Origin: Catenaria anguillulae PL171
Lineage: Eukaryota; Blastocladiomycota; Blastocladiomycetes; Blastocladiales; Catenariaceae
Assembly: GCA_002102555.1 (NCBI GenBank)
Contig: MCFL01000088.1
Location: 32,539 to 96,538 of the forward strand
Length of the DNA: 64,000 nucleotides
Reading direction: 5' to 3'
The position numbers and the translations under genes are program-made. Shown in pieces: positions 33,209 through 43,492 of the stretch. Below the pieces are notes generated by a model. That model did not search any database and was not told the origin of the DNA. It was given only the letters and a program-made list of their open reading frames with translations. How positions within the stretch are numbered: position 1 is the first letter of the stretch; every line of letters begins with the position of its first letter.

Positions 33209-36200
33209 TCAAGGCAAATGCGACGACTGAGGGGAAGAAACAGTGGGTGGCGAAAAGATGCCCGAGTCCGAAGTGTCGCGTACCGTAGCACGGCGAGACG
33301 ACGTAGCTGAATGCGCCGTCGAGGCAACAGCCGAGTCGGCATTGCGGCGGCGCGAAGTAGTTGCGGTGGCAGCGCTGCTGCCATGCGCATGTTGGTAGTG
33401 CTGCGGGCTCGAAACAGAAGCGTGCCCGGAATCCATGGTATCTACCCTCGTCGACAATCCAGGAGGCGACATGGCGTAATGTACATGCTGGTGCTGCTGA
33501 TGGTGGTTCTGCGGCTGCTGAGTTGGTGGCGCAAGGTCGATAATTTCATCCACTTCGCCCAAGTCGGCCATGGTCTCGTCGAGAATCCGCAACAGGCGGC
33601 GACACACGGAAATGGTAGCTTTGGCTTCTTCAGCAGCGCCCTCGACCGTCTCGGCGGCAGTTGAAGGCTCGGCAAAGGTCGCGGGCCGGCCGCCATTGAC
33701 ACTACTGCCGACGGACCGCAGGGAACCTTGCATCTGTTGTTGTTGCTGCTGGGTCGCCATGGCCCTCGACGACCCTGCGCCCATGATGACGGCCTCCAAC
33801 AACGGCCGCAAATGTGCTCGCCGCACGGCAAAGTCGAACTCGAGCAGTACGGCCACACGCATTTCAAGGGCAACCAAATCGGGACATCCAGAGAAGCACT
33901 TTTCAGGAGCAACGCCCGACACGGCCTTGGCCGTGAAACTGTGGTCGTTGAGCACCTTGCACGCAATGAGCGTCGCCACCGTCAAGAGCCGCACCTGGGC
34001 ACGGACAAGGCGCTCGGCGGGCGGAATGTTGGACCTGCCTGTGGACTTGGCCGCCGCGCGCGCAGAGGGGACAGACGTCGGGCGGTCAAACGGCAAACGC
34101 TCGGTCGCAAGCGCGGCCCAAGCCGCTGCAAACTGCTCGTCAAGCGACTGATTGGCCACAACACCTGAGGCTGCTGCCGCCACGACACCGGTAGATGCAG
34201 CAGCATCCAGCTCCTCCTCGCCCTCGCCCGCCCTCAACTTGGACTTGCTGGCCGTGCGCGTCAGCTTCTTTTTCGCTTGACCCAGCTTCCATTTGAAACT
34301 ACCCAAGGCACCCCTTGTCCTCGTCAATTGCACCGTATCGAGCGACCTGCGTGAATCATCCGACGCGCTCGCCGGCGACCCGGGCGCCTCCACCAATCCC
34401 GTACCACTCGCCTCGGGCATGGTGTTTCGATACGCAGCCAAAAACCGCGCAAGGTAAATGGTCATGACGCTGAAATGCTGAGGCGTCATCCTGGTTGCTC
34501 GAAACAATGGATACATCCTGGCCACGGCCTCGCGGTTACATCCGACCAAATCAAACACCGAGTGCACAAACGCACGTGTTGACCGCCACCCTGGGTGCCA
34601 AGCGCCTGCCCATTTGTTGCCAAAGGCTGCACGTTCCTTTGCGGGAGACACAGTCACACGCGTGTCGGTGCCTGCGGCCGTACGATGCGTGATCGAGTAT
34701 GCGCCAGGGTCGGCTTGTGTGTAGGGCGCTTGCGCCGACGTGGGCGGATGCGACGAGGCAGACGGAGGCGGCGCAGGTGGCGTGGGGCGGTGCCGGAACG
34801 AGATGGACGTGGCACCGGGACCCGCCGTGTATTGTGCGGCTTGTGTGGCCGTGGACGGAGGCGGGGCCGCAGGCACGTGATAGGACGATGCAACAGATGT
34901 CGGGACCGTTGTTGACGATTTGGCCGATGGCGTGACCTGGTGCTCGGCAGGTGCCGAAATCGATGCGCGGCCGCCGACAGAGTGCACGCCAGACATGCTC
35001 GAGCTGGATGCGCGGTACCGGTACTGAATCGACATGCTTGTCGCCGGATCCTCGCTACCTCCCGCATTGGCGGACGCAAGCAGCGGCGTCGACTTGCGCA
35101 CGAGCACGGGTTCGGGTTCAACTTCGGACTCGTCCGCAAAGCTCATGGCCGACCCTTCCACTGTGACACTCATTTCCGTCTCATCCACGTCATACTCGGA
35201 CATGGCTTCATCTGTCGTCAAGTATCCGCCTTCATCATCCGTATCCACGGACCTTGACGACAGCGCAGATGAAAACGTGTCCCTGTTGGGCATGCGCGGG
35301 GCGGGCACCGACGACCACGGGGTGCTCGCGCCCGATCTCGGCGACGTAGCCGCGCTCGGGTCGCCGCCCGCATTGTATCGAGACACGGGATCCGGATCCG
35401 GAATCACTTCGGGCGAATGCTCAGGTGATGACCCGACATCGCTCATGGTATGCCCGCGCACATGCGACGTGCTAGATTCGCCTGCACCCGCGGCGCCCGC
35501 GTCACGTAAAAGCGTGGCGGTCACGCCCGTGTCGAGGGCAGACATGGCCGAAGGCGCCGTCGAGTGGCGGCGCGGGTCCATTGTGCTGATGCGCGAGGCA
35601 GCGCGGGCCGTGGTCGTTGCTGGCATGTACATGGCCGGAAGCGGAATGGGTGGGGCAACCGACGCGTCTGCCATGGTCGACGATGACCGGTCGGTCGTAG
35701 TTCTGCACAGCAGGAATGCCAAGCAATTGGCCAGCGGATTGACGCCGGGCGTCGACGCTGCCTTGGTCTTGCGTCCCGAAGATTTCGCGGGCCCGGGCGC
35801 CGGTGGCGGAGCAGAAGGCGGCTGTGCAGGCCGAGGGCGGGGCGTGCCAAGGGTGCGTTGCGAAGTCCGTCGGCGGAGCGAGAAGGACGGACGCACAGAG
35901 ACGGATGACGACGGCGCAGACCGTGGAATGGAATCGCTTGCTTCGGCGGACGGTGGGACTGCATTTCCGATAAACACGCGCGAGGTCGGACGTGGGCGAC
36001 CAGAGACGGTTGATGAGCGGGAGAGCGGGGCAGCGGACGAGTTTGGCGACGTCGAGGACGACATCACGTTGGCGCTATGCCGACGAATGGCTGCCGGAGT
36101 CACATTGGACGACGACCCATGCCTGCGATGCTGTTGCTGTTGCTGTTGCTGCAGCTGGTATTGGTAATACTGCTGCTGCTGGTACATGGCCTGCTCCTGG

Positions 36201-36406
36201 GCCTGTGATGGCAACTGTGACGAGGATGAACCAACGTCCAGGGGCGACGATGGCGGGCTCGATACGGTGCTCACGCTGAGCACGATGGATGCTGACGAAA
36301 CATCGCTGGCCCGGCGGGCTCCGGCGACACGGACTTGGTTGCCGTTGCGCGAAGCGACGCTCGGGGTTGCGGAGCTGCGCCGTGGAGGGTGCGGGCGGTG
36401 GGACAT
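33209..36406 (-). CDS. Giant PHO80/Pcl-type cyclin
   Basis: 1065 residues in one exon. About 620 N-terminal residues are low-complexity (Ser/Thr/Pro/Ala) with a polyglutamine run near residue 75-95. The cyclin fold lies between about residues 640 and 880: RSTRAFVHSVFDLVGCNREA, FSVMTIYLARFLAAYRNT, then after a 100-residue charged insert LLTVATLIACKVLNDHSFTA, CPDLVALEMRVAVLLEFDF and AVRRAHLRPLLEAVIMGAG. ACKVLNDHS and the ELxxLExxFLxxLxFxL-like helix are typical of PHO80-like cyclins. The partner is probably a Pho85/CDK5-type kinase, not visible here. The C-terminus is again disordered. Most family members are 150-400 residues, so the flanks are exceptional. Confidence 0.85.
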   Translation of the reverse strand: MSHRPHPPRRSSATPSVASRNGNQVRVAGARRASDVSSASIVLSVSTVSSPPSSPLDVGSSSSQLPSQAQEQAMYQQQQYYQYQLQQQQQQQHRRHGSSSNVTPAAIRRHSANVMSSSTSPNSSAAPLSRSSTVSGRPRPTSRVFIGNAVPPSAEASDSIPRSAPSSSVSVRPSFSLRRRTSQRTLGTPRPRPAQPPSAPPPAPGPAKSSGRKTKAASTPGVNPLANCLAFLLCRTTTDRSSSTMADASVAPPIPLPAMYMPATTTARAASRISTMDPRRHSTAPSAMSALDTGVTATLLRDAGAAGAGESSTSHVRGHTMSDVGSSPEHSPEVIPDPDPVSRYNAGGDPSAATSPRSGASTPWSSVPAPRMPNRDTFSSALSSRSVDTDDEGGYLTTDEAMSEYDVDETEMSVTVEGSAMSFADESEVEPEPVLVRKSTPLLASANAGGSEDPATSMSIQYRYRASSSSMSGVHSVGGRASISAPAEHQVTPSAKSSTTVPTSVASSYHVPAAPPPSTATQAAQYTAGPGATSISFRHRPTPPAPPPSASSHPPTSAQAPYTQADPGAYSITHRTAAGTDTRVTVSPAKERAAFGNKWAGAWHPGWRSTRAFVHSVFDLVGCNREAVARMYPLFRATRMTPQHFSVMTIYLARFLAAYRNTMPEASGTGLVEAPGSPASASDDSRRSLDTVQLTRTRGALGSFKWKLGQAKKKLTRTASKSKLRAGEGEEELDAAASTGVVAAAASGVVANQSLDEQFAAAWAALATERLPFDRPTSVPSARAAAKSTGRSNIPPAERLVRAQVRLLTVATLIACKVLNDHSFTAKAVSGVAPEKCFSGCPDLVALEMRVAVLLEFDFAVRRAHLRPLLEAVIMGAGSSRAMATQQQQQQMQGSLRSVGSSVNGGRPATFAEPSTAAETVEGAAEEAKATISVCRRLLRILDETMADLGEVDEIIDLAPPTQQPQNHHQQHQHVHYAMSPPGLSTRVDTMDSGHASVSSPQHYQHAHGSSAATATTSRRRNADSAVASTAHSATSSRRATVRDTSDSGIFSPPTVSSPQSSHLP

Positions 36407-38122
36407 GATGATTTGTTGCTGTGAAGTTGGGAGAGGGAGGGCATGCTGCGAGCGTCAAGGCCAAAGTGAGCAATCGATGATAAAAGCGGGAAACAACCAA
36501 GATGCATCTGGTGAACAAGTGCATGCAGGAAAGCTAAGAAGCACAGAGGGAGGGGGGAACGTACAATGCAATAGTCCTCAAGCAACCAGCATCAAGAGAC
36601 AATTCAGCGATAAGATTTGGGCAGGCAGGAACAATACCAGAATACGACAGGCCGGGGCTCGTGCGAGCAAGGGCGATGAGGAACGAGGCCGGTGGTCCTG
36701 GGTCCAGGTCCGGAAGCCGCTGGAGTCCACAGTTGTTCGAGTCGAAGGCAAAGGCAAAGGGCAAAGTGGGGTCTATATCGGCTGGGTCGTCTGGAGCATC
36801 AACCGATGCCAGTCGACTCTCAAGGGAGCAATCGTAGCGTCACGGCCGATTGTCAAGCAAAGTGATGGTGGCTGCTGTTGGTGTTGGCCCTCGTGACCAA
36901 GGTGACGAGGGGAATTGTGCGGAACCAGTGGGTATCGGTATTGGTACATGCAACACAAAAGCGTGCACCACGATGGCTGGGAGAAAGAGTTGCGGGGAAA
37001 GGGAATGGAAAGGATGGGAATCCACTGGGCAGCGAGGGACGGGGCCGAACAAGCACCAAAGGTGCCCGGACAATCGATGAACGGTGAGAGCTGAGGCGAG
37101 GCTTGGAAATACTGGGTTCTTGGTTCGTTCGTTTAGCAGCTGGGACGAGCTGAGGAGCTAGTAGGGGATGACAAGATGATGACAATTGGAGTGATGGCCG
37201 AGACTGTGACAAGTGGTTCAGGTCTCCAGCCCGTTCAGGTTTCGGGAAAAACGTGAGAAGTAACTGGAGAGCAGTGTGAGGAAGAGGTTGGCGGCGCGGC
37301 TCGCGCGGCTGTGATGGGCTGGTGTCTGGTGATGGATGGGCGGCGATGGCGATGGTGGATGCTGCTTCGCTGCACCTCAACCCAAGACGCAAAGATGCAC
37401 GGAACAAGACTACACAGACTCAAGATCACAGAATTTGCTCAAGTCGACGGAATGCGGCGACTTGAAAAGTCATTCAAAGATTAGAAATACATGGATTTTG
37501 CGCTTGATTTGAAATGTTGCACGAACATGGGACAACGCTCGTGGGTCGCGGTGGTCGTGGCCGCCGATTCGCTCACCAAAGTGCAGAACTGTTGTGTCTC
37601 GCGCCTCCGAGCCCGAGTCCATGCCCTTGGACCGAACTGACAATAACAGCAAACAATCAAACGACACTCAAGTCAACATACAAGCATAGGTTGACACCGC
37701 CATCATTCGCAATTGTGGCAGGGCAAAGTGGCAATCGGCGGAATGTACTAGTTTGTGTAATCGAATATGTAGGCGAGCAGGCGACGACAGGCGAAACCAC
37801 AAACGGGTGAGCGGCGCGCGAATCGAATCAGGGACAGGGGATGGGGAAATTGGGATGGGCGTAAACGGGCGAGAGCAAAGATAAAGAAAAGCAAAGAGAG
37901 CAGAGGGGAATGAGAAGCAAACAGCAGAATCGGAACAAGACGGGCGGCGAGACAAAACAGGGGGGTAGCGATCACAAAATGGGGATGGGTCGGTGGGAGG
38001 CGACAACAGAATACAAGAGACGGATGGTGAAAAAGAAAAAGGACAAAACACTAGGAGAGTGTAACAGCAACAACAAAAATCAATACGCTACTCAATTGTG
38101 GCTATTGCACACTTGTTGACGC
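36407..38122. other. 1.7-kb intergenic region
   Basis: No conserved frame is visible. It contains the upstream region of the cyclin gene (36407 onward, with a purine-rich leader) and the 3' flank of MTR10. The stretch 37800-38100 is A/G-rich on the + strand (pyrimidine-rich on the transcribed strand). Large open frames here have no protein character. Confidence 0.4.
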
Positions 38123-41100
38123 TTACCGACGGCGCCTCGACGACTTGTCATCGTCCTTGGACCCCGTCCGCCGCTGGTGCAACTGGACCATCTTGTGCAA
38201 CCCTTCGCGCACCCGATGCGTCGTCGACTCGCCGTTTACTCCGGGCAGCACGGACTCAAAGTACGTCTGAATCAACTGCCGCTCTGCCGGGGACAAGAAC
38301 GACATGCCGGCCAAGCACGATGCACACCACGTCGGATACACGTCCGGGAACGTCTCGGCGAGTCCTCTAATCGTCGACAGCAAGTCCTTGAATGCCTCTG
38401 AATTGACACAATCGGCGATTCGCTTGACGAGCAACAGGCCCAGCAACTGCTGGCCCACGGGCCGAATCAGCCGGTCGCGCACTTGGGTGTTGTCGAGTCC
38501 CATGCGCGCATAGTGCTCGTGGTGCATGGGATGCGCCGTGTCTACGAGAAACTTGAGGTAGTACAAGAGCGAGCCAACAGTTCGCGGATACGTCGAGTGA
38601 TGCAGCGACTCGAGCGTGAACCGCATGAGCTGCTCGATCGTGGGCCACCACGACAAGAACTGCACGGGCAACGTGTTGAGCACGGCACACAGCATGCCAT
38701 GCATCTCATCAATCTGCTCGTACGCCGCATCCCACCCTTGCGCGTTGGCCATGTTGGCGGTGCTCTGTGCCACGTTTTGCACAAACGGCAGCACTTGCGC
38801 AACCCACTGCGGATCCTTGCCAAAGTAGTCAATCACGTGCGTGCCTACCCACAGCCAGCACGAAAACTGTGTCTCGGCATACTGCGACGAAATCAAATCG
38901 AGCATACGCTGCACTTGCGCCGGCTGGAAATGCGTCACCATCGACTTGTTGAGCGTGTTACGCAGCACCTTGGCAATGCCCTCGGTCACGGGATCCTCGC
39001 GCGCGTGCACGGCAAGCAGTCGCACGAAAAACGGCCACAGCGCATCCGTGAGGGCGAGCACAGGGTGCATGGCCGAGGCGGCCACATCGGGCTGTACCGT
39101 CTTGACCATGACGGCCAACCGGTACAGGGCAAGCTTGACCTGCTGAATCGGGTACGTAGGTTCCAGCTGCTCAACAAGCGGCGCGGCAAATCGCTGCATG
39201 AGCGGCGACATTTGCTCGTAGGGCGAGTGCGCGATAATGTGCGACACGGCCTCAATCACCTCGAGCGCCTCGGTCGCATTGAGCGTGTTGAGGTGCGATA
39301 TGTAGAACGGGTACAGCTGATCCAGGTACTGATGCATGATGGGCGCAAGGTCCGACGCCAAGAAGCGCAGTGTGCGCGACGACGCCCACGTGCACTCGTG
39401 GTCGTTTTGGTTGAACCCTTGGCTGACGAGGCCCATGAGGCCCGACAGATACTCTGGGTTGGATTCGACCCAGGGCGAGTAGCACCCAATCAAGATGAGC
39501 ACAGCGCGGCGCGTGTGGATGTTGAGGTTGAACATGGCAGGCAACAGGTTGATGATTTGCGGCACGTACGGGCTACCAAAATTGATGGCCTGGTATGCAA
39601 CCGAGCGAAGGGCGTACAGCACGGCCTCGAGCTCGGGCCAGCGTGCCTGCTGATCCGCAGGCGGAAGTTGCTGGAACTGTGCCACCATGCCGACAAGCTG
39701 GCCCAGGACTGTATCGGACCCAAGCACAGAAAAGCAATCCTTGAGTACGTCGCCCATGTAGTGGCGGAAATCCCGAAAGTCGTCACGATCCTTGGCCGTC
39801 CACTCGCCGTTTTCATTTTCGGGTGGGTACTGCAGCTGGCGAATGAGAATGCCAACGAGCCGCTGAAATGCGGGCAGCAGCGGCGCAGAGTCGTATGCGC
39901 GTGGGCCATCCTCGGAAAGAACAGAGTGTGTGAGGTGTGCCCAAAAGTCAAACGTCGGGTTGAGTACTTCGAGGAACGGGTAGGCCATGACAGAGAGCAT
40001 GAGGTCGAGCAAGCCAGCGTACTGGGCGGGGGACTCAAGGATGGGTCCAAGGCACGCTTGGCACACCGCCGTGATGAGCTTGACCATGGCCTTTGCGCGA
40101 TCCTCGTCGTCGCTGGCATCTTGAATGAGCGCGGGGCAGTTGCGAAGGAGAAGCGGCATGGCCGTCGTCAGCACCGTCGTGCCTTCTTGAGTTTGGTGAG
40201 TAATGTCGGGCTCGGCGTGGTCAAAGATGGCAGACAAGATGGTGGCTGCCGGTTGCACCAGGTCGTCGTTGGTGAGACCTTCAAACGAAATGGGAATGAT
40301 GGGCGACTGGGCAATCGACGTGAGCGGGATCGTGTGTGTTTCGAACCAACTTTCCAAGCACACAAACAACTTGGCCTTGAGCTGCGCTGATGACTGCGCT
40401 TGCGGCGATTGCAGGAATTGGACGAGCGAGTGGAACACGAGTTGCGAGTTGGCTTCCAAGAGCGAAGAGTTGCGCTCGAGGTATTCCTCGCGAGTCAAGA
40501 TGTGCTCGGCATTGAGGAGCTCTTGCGGCAAGACAGTCAAAAACTCGAGCAATACGCTCAACAGCTCTGCGCGCTCATTGCACTTGTTGAGGACCTCGCC
40601 CACGGGGTTTTGCCACGATTGAACATGGATGGCCATTTCCGCAAGAGCAAGACACAGCTGGGTCACGATGGGCGTCAACAGCGGGTGTGCGGGCGAGGTG
40701 AGCGTGTCGAGGATGGTGTTGCGAAGCTGCGTGACATGTTCCTCGGGTAACTTGTACAGATCGCGGACGACCTTGTGGCGGATCACTTGTGAAGCAAAGA
40801 TGCGTGCGGGGTCGGAAGAGTTGGATTGCCCCGGTGGGGCCGTCAAGACGGTCAGGGCAACGTTCCATGCTTCATCCTAGAAAATTTTCCATGTGCGGCG
40901 GCAACATCGTTGTAAGCATCAGATCACATCAGACGGGACAGGCACGACACAGCGAGAGGGGGCAAGCAGGCAGGCGGATCATTGTCACCAACTCATCCGT
41001 CTTTTGAGGATCCAGAAGACCGGTGAAGATTGCTGGGATGTCACCACGGCGGTTGTGTCGACGACGGGAGGCCCGTTCACGAGTGTTGATGTATGTATGT

Positions 41101-41211
41101 AAGTACCTTGCGCTCAAAGTCCTCGAGCCACTTGGCGGCACTCTGGCGAGTCACCTCGTCGGTGGCGCAGTAAAAGGTGTTGACGGCACCGTAGAATTCG
41201 GTCGATTGCAT
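38123..41211 (-). CDS. MTR10: Importin-beta family receptor MTR10/transportin-3
   Basis: Two exons, 41107-41211 (35 codons, MQSTEFYGAVNTFYCATDEV to FERK) and 38123-40876, 952 residues. The receptor imports SR/RNA-binding proteins into the nucleus. The first exon is the first HEAT helix pair (QSAAKWLEDFER). Exon 2 continues DEAWNVALTVLTAPPGQ, ARIFASQVIRHKVVRDLYKL and QLCLALAEMAIHVQSW, the hallmark start of TNPO3/IPO13-type receptors, and ends in HEAT repeats such as FLSWWPTIEQLMRFTLESL and YPTWCASCLAGMSFLSPAE. Length and helix order match TNPO3 (923 residues). The C-terminus is short and basic (DDDKSSRRRR). An SR protein cargo candidate (RNPS1-like) is encoded 4 kb away, which may be coincidence. 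Confidence 0.93.
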
Positions 41212-41423
41212 AGTGTGTGCGAGTGGAGACGGGCTCTGAAAATGGGCCGGCCGTGTGTCTGTCGTGCGGCCGACTTGGGGACGACGCTGATGATGGCAAA
41301 AAATCCAACACACACACGGCGATGTAAGGGCGTAATCAGCGAGCACGATCGACGGCCCAGCCTTGGACCCTCAACGAAACTTGAAAACCATCTTGGTTGC
41401 GATTGAACTCAGTTACTGTTTGT

Positions 41424-41481
41424 TGGTGCAAACGCAGTGCGACGGGCTCTACGCTTGCACTGGCGCAGGTTCGAACCCTGC
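41424..41481 (+). other. tRNA-like fragment (A-box and perfect T-arm)
   Basis: GCAGG-TTCGAAC-CCTGC at 41465-41481 is a textbook T-stem/loop and matches the Pol III B box. TGGTGCAAACG at 41424-41434 matches the A-box consensus, and a 6-bp hairpin (CAGTGC/GCACTG) lies between. However, the seven bases after the T-arm find no complementary acceptor 5' strand within 120 bp upstream, so a functional cloverleaf cannot be drawn. A tRNA relic or a tRNA-derived SINE head fits best. Confidence 0.3.
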
Positions 41482-42111
41482 GAGTCTACTTTCACAATAT
41501 CTGGTCGGATCGAAATCGCCTTCGATCTGTCGCTGCGAGGCTTCAAGCAGGACCAATAGACATGCGGGCGGGCCTGAGGTTGTGCGCTTACGGGGTCAAT
41601 GGTGAATGGCTTGCGCCTTTGGGCGTGGGCTCCTGCAACCATGGACCGCTGCCTCTGCATGGTCTCTTCGGAGATCTTGACCGCTCAGTGGACGCTCTTC
41701 GGACAAATGGCGGGGTGCTTTGAGAAATCAAGCTGCCTCGGCGTCCTTGAATCGCCTGGGAATGCGTGAGACCGGCTTCACGGAGCAGCGAATACAGGCA
41801 GCTGAGCGTGGCACAGAGATGACAGCTCCTAGCAGGGCGCCGTTGATCCTGCTCAACCAATAAGTTGGTTCCACCGCATGTCTTTTGCCACCTCTGCTGT
41901 TGATCTTTGGCCGTCTTTTTGCGAGTCGCCCATGCATGAGGTGTTTGCATGTGTCGCAGGTCCCATTGTCGACCGTCAAGAAGGTGCATGATTGTTGCCG
42001 TTTCTCGCTGATCCTGCTGGCAGTAATAGTCATGGCAGCCATGCAATGGTTGACCCTCGATCCAAACCGATGTATGCACGGCGGACCTTTTGCAACCTCC
42101 AGCAGTCGATG

Positions 42112-43170
42112 AAGCAGGCTGCCTCTGCAATGAATCACCTCCCGCCTGAGTCGCTGCATCAGATTGTCGGCCATCTACACCTGCGCTAAACCGTCCCGCT
42201 TGCCCACGCTGCTCGCTCGTTTTCCGATTTGGTACAAACCTACCCCTACTGTCCGCTGCACTTGGCAGTCCGCGACAACAATCTCGCCGCCTTTCGCCGT
42301 GCCGTTCTCGCTGTCTGCTCGATCGCGCCATGGTGCAAGTCCAGCATTCTCGAGCCTGACTGGGGCTGTGCAAATCTCGCCTGCCTGTCAGTCGGCATAC
42401 AGTCTTGCCGTTTTTCGTCGCAACGACCAATTGCTGGCCCCGCTCATGACGCCCATTGTCAAGGAGGCATCGTATCCCGATCGATTGGCTCGGCATGCAA
42501 GCACATGCCGAAACCGACATTCATCCAAACGACGCACACCCGCCCATGCCGTTGCTCTGCACAAGGTATTCTCAGCTGGTCCAAGCCACACTTGTGCACA
42601 CAAGAACCAACCCGTTGCTTGCCCGCTTTGAATCCGAACAGTGGCATGTCTCGCACGACCCGATTCCCCTGGACGAGTGAGTTGCCGAGGCGCGCGCCGT
42701 TGCGCGGGTGATTGAGTCGGATCATGTGCGAACATCTGTAGGCCAAGTCGGCGAGGGGAATGCAGATGTGGTGGGTTGGTGGCAGGCGCGCATTTCGGGG
42801 GTCAATCGCATGGACGTTACGGCAGTGGTCGTTGCGTATTTTCGCGAGGACCGGTTCAACGAAGCAAAGCAGGTGGTTGAGCGGATGTCTACCGCGAGAG
42901 AGGGTGACGGCGACCTCCAGGAGGTGAACTGGATGCATGTGTTTATTGGATTGGATCCAAACGCGGATGGGCCCGACTTGCGACACGTCCAACGCCAAGG
43001 TGGTAAACAATGATTTGGTCGGATTTGGTTTGGTTGAAGTTGCGCGGGCAATAATGGAGACAACGAATGCATGCGAGTCTGTGGTTGACGACAAGTGGCT
43101 GATTGAGTGGGAATGTAAGCTGGAGCAGGCAAGTGGACGAACGTTTGGCGCTTGTACGAGACAACCCTAG
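42112..43170 (+). pseudogene. F-box/ankyrin-like pseudogene
   Basis: Frame 1 gives NHLPPESLHQIVGHLHLR, an F-box start, an in-frame TAA at 42187, then TVPLAHAARSFSDLVQTYPY and CPLHLAVRDNNLAAFRRAV, the latter like an ankyrin helix pair. The message then shifts to VFRRNDQLLAPLMTPIVKEA (second frame, near 42420) and to a third frame with YSQLVQATLVHTRTNPLLAR, an in-frame TGA after PIPLDE, then VGWWQARISGVNRMDVTAVV and FNEAKQVVERM. A final piece (LVGFGLVEVARAIMETTN) sits near 43020. Two stops and at least two frameshifts make it a clear pseudogene. It is the best preserved of three F-box-like relics in the window. 41500-42100 contains no separate gene that I can support. Confidence 0.65.
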
Positions 43171-43492
43171 TGGCACAATAGCAATCCATAGATACGGGAG
43201 GTCAATGGACGAAATGGGCGAGCAGCTCGCTGAAGTGGGTGCGAACACATAAACAAGTGGGGACGGCGAATCGAAGGCCAAATCGGGCCACTTCCCACAA
43301 CGACAACGGCACGACGGCTGTTTCGTGGCCGCTCACAAATACCGTTCAATTCCCACATTTGAATGCAAATGCAACTCTGATGCCATAAAGTATGCACATG
43401 CCAGAGAGACAAAAGCCTTGGCAACTTGAATCCACTCATTCGGGCCCGAATCTTTGCCCTCGACGCTCGCTCTCTTCGTTCATTGCGTCAAC

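Noticed and set aside
35034-36167. 377-residue + strand frame antisense to the cyclin.
   Set aside because: Shadow of low-complexity Ser codons in the cyclin; no domain.
38483-40390. 635-residue open frame antisense to MTR10.
   Set aside because: It lacks any family motif, is rich in His, Arg and Val as expected from the complement of a GC-rich coding strand, and the opposite strand has a clear TNPO3-type protein.
41340-41490. A complete tRNA gene.
   Set aside because: The T-arm is perfect, but no matching acceptor strand or anticodon arm could be paired; kept only as a tRNA-like fragment.
41588-42520. 310-residue - strand frame in the F-box pseudogene area.
   Set aside because: The + strand shows F-box and helical sequence. 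This frame has scattered Cys/Arg-rich output without motifs.
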